Positions 1-6,204 of a stretch of DNA of 9,819 nt are shown one piece after another. The DNA comes from Gammaproteobacteria bacterium (GTDB lineage: Bacteria > Pseudomonadota > Gammaproteobacteria > JAABTG01). The notes below the pieces were generated by a model. That model ran no database searches. It was given only the letters and a program-made list of their open reading frames with translations, and had not been told where the DNA came from. Each line of letters starts with the position of its first letter. The first letter of the stretch is position 1. Where the stretch lies: assembly GCA_030066245.1 (NCBI GenBank), contig JASJBY010000201.1, positions 1 to 9,819 of the forward strand. Direction: 5' to 3'. Both the position numbers and the translations under genes were made by a program.

Positions 1-3000
1 CCCATGGGTGTACTGCCAGCGCAAGGTCTTGAGCGTAGCCAGCAGCTGAGTCACCCACTGCAGCCAGTCCGGATTAATGGGGTGGGTCGGCTGCCCGCCG
101 TCCAGGCTGCCCGCGAGGCGGGCCAGAGTCAGGTCCGCATCCTGATACTGTTCCACGGCTCCCAGTATGGCGTTCGGATCCGACAGATCCATGGTGTCGG
201 CGAGCTTCAGCCGCACGTGCTGTTCCAGGTCGCTAATGAGCTGATTGAGTCGTTCCACGTGGCGTTTCACCCGCGGCTGCATAAGTGCCGTCACCGTGCT
301 CGTGAACAGGTGGATGACGGTTTTCTCTCCGCAGCCGATGCAGGCACCATCGCCGCAGACCATGGACTGATAGTTGTTCTTCTCGAGCAGCAGGGTTTCC
401 AGCGCGCCGATCTTCTCGTCGAGGTCGTCAACGCGCACGTAGTCGGGCGAAGTGCTGGGGAGATCCATCCAGAACTTCCAGTCCTGGCGCAGCTGCTGGA
501 CGCTCGCATCGGTCTGCTCCACCGCCACCAACGCATCGTCGTCGCAGACGGCCACGCACTCCATGCAGCCTTTGCAGGTATAAGGGTTGACCGTGATGGA
601 GAGCAGGCCGCCGCTGCCGGCAGCGCGTTTTTCCCGCACCGAGTGGTAGGGCTTGGTGAGCGCGAACCGGAAGCTGCCGAGGGCGTCCTGCAGCCAGCTG
701 AGCTCGGTCTCCAGGGCTTCTCGCTCTGAACCTTGCAGCTCGGAGGTCTCTAGCGTGTGATGAATGGCCTGCCGGAAGAGCGCGCGCACATTCGTTCCCT
801 CACCGACGGGTGCCAGCAGATTGTGCAGCTGCTTCTCCACCGCGCGCACGGCGCGCGGCAGATGCTTCGGCTCGCGCCCCTTGCCGCTGACCCGTTTTAC
901 CGCGGTAGCCAAAACCTCACCCACGCTGTTGACCAGGCCCGGTATGGCGCTGTCCGGGCATACGGTATAGCAGTCGCCGCAGCCGGTGCATTTCTCCGCC
1001 AGCCACTCCGGGTGCTCGAAGCGGATCTGGGTCATGTCGCGAAATACGCCGGTGGCCGCCGGGATCAGGCTCATGGCCATGAAGGGATCAGCCGGGTTGT
1101 CCGCACCCTGACCGCTGACGTAGAAGTTGCCCGTCTGTTCCCAGAATCGGTGGATGTCCGTGGCGGGCGCTTCGCTCCCGGGCATGGCCTTGAGGAGCAC
1201 CGGCAGGGACGTCTCCTTGCGAAGCGGCACCACCTTCACCGTGCCTGCCTGCTTGTCCGTGATCTCGTGGATCTCGTCGAACCCTCGACGCACCACCCTT
1301 AGGTTGTCCTCCACAACCCTGGCGCCCTTGCTGCCGAACTTGTCCTGAAGCTGGTCGCGAATAGCGGCGAACAGCGTATCCTCGGTGAGGTTCGCGGTCC
1401 GCATGACCGGCGACGCGGCGAAGAATGCGCCCTGGAAGGCGATGCCCTGCATGCGGAACTGCAGTTCCGGGTTGGTGGCTTCCTCCCGGGCGATCCTGAA
1501 CCCATCCACGTAGTACACCCGGATGTCATTGTCGGCGATGTAACGCTGGGCGTAGGGTGGGAAGGTCTCCCATACCGCCTGTGGCGAATCCAGGTGGCTC
1601 TGGATGATGAACACGCCGCCCCGCTTCAAACCGTTCAGGGCATTCGAGTGATGGAAGACGTTTGGATCCGGGGACAGCACCACGTCCACATAGATGTATT
1701 CGCAGTTGACCCGAATCGGTTCCGGCGCTGCAGTCAGATAATAGGTCGTGGGCTGGCCTTTCTTCTCCGACCCGTATTTGGGATTCGCCTTGATGTCGAA
1801 GTCCAGGAGGTCGAAAAGGGTCATGGCCAGGTTCTTGCCAGTGGTCATGGCACCCCAGCCTCCCACCGAGTGGAAGCGAACCGTTATGGCGTCCTTGGGC
1901 ATCAGGTTCGGGTTCTCGCTGCCGTGCACGGCGAGCGCCCGAACGCCCGGGTAGGCCTCCAGCACCTGGTCCCGATAAATCTCGACTTTTGGTGAATCCA
2001 CCCCGTCGCGCACAAAATCGACGGACAGATAGAAGAAGCGCTTCCTGGCACCGTCGGGCAGCATGTTTTCTACGGCTCCGATGATGCCCTCCGGTTGCAG
2101 GTCCCGACTGCCCAGACCGAAGCAGCCAGAGTAAAGGGGCGGCATGTCCTTGCCCTTGGCGAAGACCGCGTAGTTGGGGTAGGGGGGTTCCTCGTTCTTG
2201 GTGACCTGGTTCTCCAGGCATTTGCTGAGCGTGGCCCGAACCTCGCGCATCACCGGCAGATCCTCTGCCAGCGGTTGATCCGTACGCTCCAGCACCACCA
2301 CTCCCTTCTTGCCCTTGAGGATGTGGCCGAGCAGCTCACCCGGGAACGGGCGGAACATGGTCAGATTGACCACGCCCACTTTCAGGCCGCGGCTCTCGCG
2401 CAGATAATCTGTCACGGCCTCGGACGAGCTCACGACGCTGCCCATGCCGACAATGAGGTAATCCGCGTCTTCGCACCGGTACGTGCCGACGCGCCGGTAT
2501 CGCCGCCCGGTGAGCTCATAGAACTCTTCCATGCAGCGGTCGGTGATTTCTGGAATATGGTCGTAGAAGTAAGGCCGCTGGGCCGCGACCGCCTGCATGT
2601 AGGCATCCTGGTTCTGAACTACGCCGGACTGCACCGGATTGTCCACGTCCCATAGAGCCGGAATGCGGCGGCGTCTGTCGCCGTAGATCAGGCGCTGGGC
2701 AGGGGTGGGTGTGTCGATCTGATCATCGGGACGGCCCAGATAGCGACTCACCAGCTCCCGCTCGGGCACTCGCATGGATTCGATAAGATGCGTGGTGAGG
2801 AAACCGTCCTGGGCCACGGCGCCTGGTGACAGGGCTAACTCGGCTATCTTGCGGGCGACGAGGTTTAGATCGCAGGCCTCTTGGTTGCTTTTCCCCATGA
2901 CCTGGAAGAAGCCCGTATCGTCGATGCAATGGTAATCGTCGTGGGCGGCATGTACGTTCAGCGTGGCCTTGGTGATGGCCCGACAGCCGATGTTGAGCAG

Positions 3001-3348
3001 GTAGGGCAGGCGTTTGCCGGCCGCGGCGTACAGGGATTCATGCATGAAGGCAACGCCCTGCGCGGACGAGAAGTTGGTGGCGCGCAGACCTGACATGGCC
3101 ATCCCCGCAGTCACGCCCGCCGCCGCGTGCTCGCTCTCCGGCTCGATGAAGATCAGCGGTCGACCCGAGACATTGACGTGGCCCTTGCTGGTTTCTTCGG
3201 CCCAGTATTCACCCATCTGCGTCGACGGCGTAATGGGATACGCCCCCGCCGCGTCGCTGGCCTCACGCTCCACCATGATGACCGCCGTATTCCCGTCCAT
3301 GGCGGCGCGGGTACCGGGGTATTGGAACTCCTGGGTCTTCTTGTTCAT
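1..3348 (-). CDS. 2-oxoacid (pyruvate):ferredoxin oxidoreductase, NifJ/PFOR family, single-chain, C-terminus cut by window edge
   Basis: Thiamine-diphosphate and Fe-S enzyme that interconverts a 2-oxoacid (probably pyruvate) plus CoA with acyl-CoA, CO2 and reduced ferredoxin in the cytoplasm. I translated all 1116 visible codons; there is no stop. Domains in order: domain I with MDGNTAV (17-23), YPITPST (37-43), the ESEHAAAG segment (about 70-77) and an Arg at 123 in the CRAI context; domain II (about 295-372, IVGMGS then FRPFPGELL); the CFGLGS linker (from about 409); the gamma domain (487 on, SVGGWGAMTTGKN then YGSEKKGQPTT); an EKR-like segment (about 653-700); two ferredoxin motifs (Cys 787/790/793/797 and 925/928/931/935); and the start of the TPP domain with its proximal-cluster motif CIGCGEKT (Cys 1003/1006). 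The two ferredoxin motifs lie far apart, and a long helical stretch follows CIGCGEKT, so this is a divergent branch of the family. The ATG at 3348 has no clear Shine-Dalgarno; Met17 is an alternative. It lies 41 bp downstream of the RnfB-like gene. Substrate is not provable from sequence. Confidence 0.95.
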   Translation of the reverse strand, partial: MNKKTQEFQYPGTRAAMDGNTAVIMVEREASDAAGAYPITPSTQMGEYWAEETSKGHVNVSGRPLIFIEPESEHAAAGVTAGMAMSGLRATNFSSAQGVAFMHESLYAAAGKRLPYLLNIGCRAITKATLNVHAAHDDYHCIDDTGFFQVMGKSNQEACDLNLVARKIAELALSPGAVAQDGFLTTHLIESMRVPERELVSRYLGRPDDQIDTPTPAQRLIYGDRRRRIPALWDVDNPVQSGVVQNQDAYMQAVAAQRPYFYDHIPEITDRCMEEFYELTGRRYRRVGTYRCEDADYLIVGMGSVVSSSEAVTDYLRESRGLKVGVVNLTMFRPFPGELLGHILKGKKGVVVLERTDQPLAEDLPVMREVRATLSKCLENQVTKNEEPPYPNYAVFAKGKDMPPLYSGCFGLGSRDLQPEGIIGAVENMLPDGARKRFFYLSVDFVRDGVDSPKVEIYRDQVLEAYPGVRALAVHGSENPNLMPKDAITVRFHSVGGWGAMTTGKNLAMTLFDLLDFDIKANPKYGSEKKGQPTTYYLTAAPEPIRVNCEYIYVDVVLSPDPNVFHHSNALNGLKRGGVFIIQSHLDSPQAVWETFPPYAQRYIADNDIRVYYVDGFRIAREEATNPELQFRMQGIAFQGAFFAASPVMRTANLTEDTLFAAIRDQLQDKFGSKGARVVEDNLRVVRRGFDEIHEITDKQAGTVKVVPLRKETSLPVLLKAMPGSEAPATDIHRFWEQTGNFYVSGQGADNPADPFMAMSLIPAATGVFRDMTQIRFEHPEWLAEKCTGCGDCYTVCPDSAIPGLVNSVGEVLATAVKRVSGKGREPKHLPRAVRAVEKQLHNLLAPVGEGTNVRALFRQAIHHTLETSELQGSEREALETELSWLQDALGSFRFALTKPYHSVREKRAAGSGGLLSITVNPYTCKGCMECVAVCDDDALVAVEQTDASVQQLRQDWKFWMDLPSTSPDYVRVDDLDEKIGALETLLLEKNNYQSMVCGDGACIGCGEKTVIHLFTSTVTALMQPRVKRHVERLNQLISDLEQHVRLKLADTMDLSDPNAILGAVEQYQDADLTLARLAGSLDGGQPTHPINPDWLQWVTQLLATLKTLRWQYTHG

Positions 3349-3389
3349 GATTCAATCACTGTGGTGAGGGTGAGGTGCTGCGCGATCCG

Positions 3390-4271
3390 CTAGCCGTGAG
3401 TCGGTAGCGGCTCCCTGCGCTCGGTCTTCTTCTTGGCGCTGGAGCCCTTTACGGGGCCCGCGCGGCTGTCCAGCCAAACAATGGCTCCGGTGGGGCAGCG
3501 CTCGATGGCAACCCGCGAGGCCAGCGCGTTCTTCGTATAGTCTATGCTGGCCAGATTGCCATCCAGGGCGATCAATCCTTCCGGTGCGTCGGTCACACAG
3601 CGGCCGCAGCCATTGCAGGTCACTTCGCACACCGCCTCCGCCTCCGCCTTGGCATCTTGGTTCTTGCAGGCTATCCACAGACGATGGCTGATGGGTTGTA
3701 TGGAGAACAGATCCTTCGGGCAAACCTCCACGCAGTCCTCACACGCCGTACACTTGCTCTCGTCCACGACCGGCAGACTGAACCGGTTGAGTGTGATGGC
3801 ATCGAAGTCGCAGACCGCAGCGCAGTCACCGAAGCCCAGACAGCCCCAAGCGCAGCGTCGCTGACCGCCCGACACGAGCGCAGCAGCGCGGCAGGACTCC
3901 AGCCCTTGATACAGGGCACGCGTGCGCGCCACGTGGTTGCCTCCGGCACAGGCGAGGCGCGCGACCCGTTTTTCGTGTTCGCCCACTGCCACGCCCAGGT
4001 AGTCGGCGATGGCCTGTGTCATCTCTCCGGGACTCACCGTGCAGAGCCCGGGATCCGATCCGCCCGTGACCAGGGCCTCGGCGAACGGACGGCAGCCGGG
4101 CTGGCCGCAGGCACCGCAGTTGGCGTGGGGAAGCATCTCCTCCACCACGTCGATGCGCGGGTCCTCGTAAACAAAGAGGCGTCGATTGGCCAGTGCGAGG
4201 ACGATCGCCAGAGCCGTACCCAATCCTCCCATGAAGAGGCCTGCGGTGACGATGCTGGCGAGCGGCGTCAT
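3390..4271 (-). CDS. RnfB-like membrane-anchored polyferredoxin
   Basis: 293-residue iron-sulfur electron carrier resembling the long form of RnfB, the ferredoxin-type subunit of Rnf complexes. Residues 5-28 form a hydrophobic membrane anchor. The four-cysteine Fe-S domain follows (CGACGQPGC at 52-60, then Cys 77). Next are Cys 140/144/150/154 in the CAWGCLGFGDC context, a standard motif CTACEDCVEVCP (Cys 174/177/180/184), and a degenerate last unit with Cys 219/222/225 and a lone Cys 259 before PTGAI. The tail (275-293) is basic and polar. I chose ATG 4271 because the membrane helix starts directly after it; the frame extends upstream to 4466, but that stretch is basic and unlike the family. 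No strong Shine-Dalgarno is visible. The next gene downstream is the PFOR-like enzyme, so this protein is probably its redox partner at the membrane (inference). No rnfA, C, D, G or E gene is visible, so it looks like an orphan RnfB rather than part of a complete Rnf complex. Confidence 0.9.
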   Translation of the reverse strand: MTPLASIVTAGLFMGGLGTALAIVLALANRRLFVYEDPRIDVVEEMLPHANCGACGQPGCRPFAEALVTGGSDPGLCTVSPGEMTQAIADYLGVAVGEHEKRVARLACAGGNHVARTRALYQGLESCRAAALVSGGQRRCAWGCLGFGDCAAVCDFDAITLNRFSLPVVDESKCTACEDCVEVCPKDLFSIQPISHRLWIACKNQDAKAEAEAVCEVTCNGCGRCVTDAPEGLIALDGNLASIDYTKNALASRVAIERCPTGAIVWLDSRAGPVKGSSAKKKTERREPLPTHG

Positions 4272-4285
4272 GCTGATTAGTGTCC

Positions 4286-4309
4286 CGGCTCCGAGGCCAT
4301 AAGGAGCCG
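4286..4309 (-). promoter_or_regulatory. Hairpin in the likely leader of the rnfB-like mRNA
   Basis: CGGCTCC (4286-4292) and GGAGCCG (4303-4309) are perfectly complementary 7-bp arms around a 10-nt loop, ending 14 nt upstream of the rnfB-like ATG. In the minus-strand RNA the 3' arm contains GGAG, the only Shine-Dalgarno-like sequence near the start, though it is rather far (17 nt) from the ATG. The hairpin could affect translation or be incidental in GC-rich DNA. Confidence 0.3.
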
Positions 4310-4493
4310 AGAGTGATATCGGCGTGCCAGGATTAGGCAACCGCTGTTGACGCCAGCGCTTCAAGCCGTTTATGCGGCGGCACCGCGGCGCCTGCCTGAT
4401 ATGCTCTCGGCGGTCTCTCCTTCGGCCGACTGCATGCATGGTCATTGATTTGTCCCGGGAAAGCAATCCTCGCGCAACCGTAAGTTACCAAGG

Positions 4494-4510
4494 TGCACCG
4501 TGCTGGTGCA
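4494..4510. promoter_or_regulatory. Inverted repeat, candidate operator 1
   Basis: TGCACC-GTGCT-GGTGCA is a perfect 6-bp inverted repeat with a 5-nt spacer. It overlaps the expected -10/start region of the minus-strand promoter placed by TTGACA at 4530-4535. Size and symmetry suit a binding site for a dimeric regulator such as the adjacent LysR-type protein. Binding is inference. Confidence 0.35.
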
Positions 4511-4532
4511 GTATTTGGGGACGTAATTGTGT

Positions 4533-4547
4533 CAATAAGTACTATTG
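4533..4547. promoter_or_regulatory. Inverted repeat, candidate LysR-type operator 2
   Basis: CAATA-AGTAC-TATTG is a perfect 5-bp inverted repeat with a 5-nt spacer. It overlaps the TTGACA hexamer of the minus-strand promoter and lies 25 nt upstream of the lysR-type ATG. It overlaps a T-N11-A arrangement (T4532 to A4544), the loose consensus of LysR-type operators. A regulator bound here could both activate the redox operon and repress its own gene, as is common for this family. Confidence 0.35.
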
Positions 4548-4572
4548 GAAAGATAAATGCGGAAGGGCCGAA

Positions 4573-5487
4573 ATGACCGCCAAGCCCCCCTATTACAAGC
4601 AGAATCGCCTGAAGCAACTGCGCGCCTTCTGTCAGGCGGCGCGAACCGGCAGCATCTCTGAGGCCGCGGAACGGCTGTTTCTCTCTCAGCCCACGGTTTC
4701 ACTGCAGATCCAGGCGCTGGAGAGGGAGCTGGAAATCATGCTCTTCGAACGCCGCGGGCCCCGCATCCACCTGACGGCCGAGGGCAAAATCCTCTACGAC
4801 CTTTCGCAGCCCCTGGTGCAAGGCATCGACACCCTCAAGGAAGCCTTCGATGCGCATTGCGGCCGGCTGGAATCCGGCGAGGTCAACATTGCTGCCGGCG
4901 AGTCGACCATCCTGTATATCCTCCCCGCCGTGGTGCGTCAGTTCTCGGCGGATTACCCGGGTATCCGCATCAACCTGCACAACGTGACCGGCCGGGACGG
5001 CCTGGCCCTGCTGCGAGCTGATGAGGTGGATTTCGCCGTGGGTTCCATGCTGGAGGTGCCGGACGACATCACCTACGACCCCATCGTCACCTACGATCCC
5101 ACCCTCATCACCCCCTGTGACCACCCGCTCGCCGGCAAGGACGACGTGAGGCTGGAGGATATCAGCCCCTACGGCCTGATCCTCCCGCCCCGGCATCTGA
5201 CCACATGGCGCATGGTGGATCTGGTGTTCAGCCAGCACAACGTCAGCTACCGTGTCGCCCTGGAGGCGGGCGGGTGGGAAGTCATCAAAAAGTATGTTGA
5301 GCTGGGCTTAGGCATCTCTATCGTCACCGACGTCTGCCTCACCGGCAGTGAGCGCCTGGTTCGCATCCCATTGGTGCGCTACTTCCCGAAACGCAGCTAC
5401 GGGGTGGTGCTGCGGCGGGGAAAGTTCTTGTCGCCCCAGTCCAAGCGCTTCATCGATATCATGGACCCGAAGTTCTTCCTGCAATGA
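4573..5487 (+). CDS. LysR-family transcriptional regulator
   Basis: 304-residue DNA-binding regulator of normal LysR-family length. Residues about 13-70 form the winged helix-turn-helix with the typical pattern: a GSISEAAERL first helix, LSQPTVSLQI recognition helix, LERELEIMLFER, and a wing ending at LTAEG. A linker helix follows to about 98, then a periplasmic-binding-protein-like effector domain (about 100-298) with VNIAAGES at its start, DFAVGSM near 153-159 and a GLGISIV segment near 245-251. I chose ATG 4573 because the conserved HTH begins just after it and GGAAGG (4561-4566) sits 6 nt upstream; the frame is open further upstream, but that part is unlike the family. It is transcribed away from the rnfB-like/PFOR operon, the classic layout for a LysR regulator controlling its divergent neighbour, so it probably senses a metabolite linked to that enzyme. 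The effector cannot be told from sequence. Confidence 0.93.
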   Translation: MTAKPPYYKQNRLKQLRAFCQAARTGSISEAAERLFLSQPTVSLQIQALERELEIMLFERRGPRIHLTAEGKILYDLSQPLVQGIDTLKEAFDAHCGRLESGEVNIAAGESTILYILPAVVRQFSADYPGIRINLHNVTGRDGLALLRADEVDFAVGSMLEVPDDITYDPIVTYDPTLITPCDHPLAGKDDVRLEDISPYGLILPPRHLTTWRMVDLVFSQHNVSYRVALEAGGWEVIKKYVELGLGISIVTDVCLTGSERLVRIPLVRYFPKRSYGVVLRRGKFLSPQSKRFIDIMDPKFFLQ

Positions 5488-5569
5488 GGCGCAGCGTGGC
5501 CGTGGGGGGAACTTACTTTCCTCGGAACTAGGCGGTATCCTGGCGCTTGATTGCATTGAGTCGACGGTC
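5488..5569 (+). promoter_or_regulatory. Short intergenic gap before the SH3b gene
   Basis: 82 bp between the lysR-type stop and the next ATG. TATCCT at 5536-5541 is a possible -10, but there is no good -35 at the right distance. I see no clear terminator. Whether the SH3b gene has its own promoter or is read through from lysR is open. Confidence 0.2.
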
Positions 5570-6130
5570 ATGGAGCAGGAATTGAAGCGAAAACGCTGCA
5601 AGGCTTGTGGTGCCCCTGTGCGACCGGGCGTTAAGAAGTGCCCCCACTGTGGGCGGCGGCACGGGGGTCGGCATATGATCCTGGTCAGCGTAGGCTTCCT
5701 GATGCTGGCCGGTCTGGGGGCGTTCCTTTACCGGGGACTGTGGCAGGAACACAGGCCTCCGCAGCCCTCGGCTGAGGCCGTCGGCGTCATCCAGCTGCCT
5801 TTACCCGAGTTCGCGGCTTCCGAGCCTATGCCTCAGGAACCGCCGGAGCTGCCGGAGGCCCGACTGGCGCCGACGGTGGCCATCACAGCGCCGCCCGTAC
5901 AAGCGGAGCCGCCAGCAACGCCTCCCCGCTCACGCCGGCTGTACGTGCAGGCCGAGGGTCTGAACGTGAGGCGGGGACCGGGCATTGACAGGTCGGTGAT
6001 CAGGCAGGTCAATCGCGGGCAGGAACTCACCGAGCTCGACCGGCGCTCGGGCTGGGTCAAGGTGCGTGTTGACGGAACCGATATGGTGGGCTGGGTGTAT
6101 TCTACTTATGTCGACCCCGAGCTCCGATGA
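5570..6130 (+). CDS. Zinc-ribbon, single-pass membrane protein with C-terminal SH3b domain
   Basis: 186-residue protein not matched to a named family as a whole. The N-terminus carries a small zinc ribbon of two CxxC knuckles (CKAC at 10-13 and CPHC at 24-27, each followed by Gly). A membrane helix spans about 36-54, preceded by RRHGGRH, so the ribbon should be cytoplasmic and the rest periplasmic by the positive-inside rule. A Pro/Ala/Glu-rich spacer (about 60-120) leads to a bacterial SH3 domain (about 124-183) with LNVRRGPG, the SGWVKV strand and a closing GWVYSTYV, the usual SH3_3 pattern. Bacterial SH3 domains of this type bind peptidoglycan or peptides. The start is ATG 5570; the ribosome site is weak (GAG at 5558-5560), but the ribbon begins right after it. 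It lies 71 bp upstream of the ATPase-OmpA gene on the same strand and is probably co-transcribed. The exact role is unknown. Confidence 0.85.
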   Translation: MEQELKRKRCKACGAPVRPGVKKCPHCGRRHGGRHMILVSVGFLMLAGLGAFLYRGLWQEHRPPQPSAEAVGVIQLPLPEFAASEPMPQEPPELPEARLAPTVAITAPPVQAEPPATPPRSRRLYVQAEGLNVRRGPGIDRSVIRQVNRGQELTELDRRSGWVKVRVDGTDMVGWVYSTYVDPELR

Positions 6131-6190
6131 GCCGCAGGCCTGGCAAAGCACAGAGTGCGTGAAGACGACAGACAGTCCCGACCGGGGTGT

Positions 6191-6204
6191 GGTGAAGACG
6201 CTTG
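6191..6204 (+). promoter_or_regulatory. Ribosome binding site and TTG start of the ATPase-OmpA gene
   Basis: GGTGA (6191-6195) lies 6 nt before the TTG at 6202. In the same frame a TGA stop occupies 6193-6195, so translation cannot begin further upstream. The next codons read YNDFYSL, the expected N-terminus for ExeA-type ATPases. Together these fix TTG 6202 as the start. Confidence 0.8.

Larger units (their letters stand above)
4272..4572. promoter_or_regulatory. Divergent promoter region between the rnfB-like gene and the lysR-type gene
   Basis: About 300 bp without a convincing gene, between two divergent starts. On the minus strand a perfect TTGACA hexamer (plus positions 4530-4535) could be the -35 of the redox operon. 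The sequence 16-17 nt further on (TACTGC/ACTGCA) is a poor -10, as expected for an activator-dependent promoter. Toward the lysR-type gene, TTACCA (4485-4490) and CAGTAT (4509-4514), 18 nt apart, are a weak candidate pair. The stretch 4511-4558 is AT-richer than its surroundings. The two inverted repeats listed separately fall on these elements. Promoter positions are inference. Confidence 0.5.

Noticed and set aside
4..1302. Long plus-strand open frames opposite the oxidoreductase gene
   Set aside because: They are antisense shadows of the minus-strand gene, which is open without a stop and carries conserved motifs throughout.
4272..4466. N-terminal extension of the rnfB-like gene to ATG 4466
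   Set aside because: The added 65 residues are basic and Arg-rich without family resemblance, and would push the membrane anchor inside the protein. ATG 4271 begins directly at the anchor.
4372..4572. N-terminal extension of the LysR protein to ATG 4372
   Set aside because: The extension lies in the intergenic promoter region, is Cys/Arg-rich and unlike LysR proteins. ATG 4573 has a ribosome site and gives the normal length.
4333..4617. Minus-strand open frame with a hydrophobic N-terminus, a TTG start and AGAAGG upstream, crossing the divergent promoter region
   Set aside because: It begins antisense inside the lysR HTH coding region, covers the promoter elements and overlaps the rnfB-like leader. 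After the hydrophobic start the rest is composition noise with no family resemblance.
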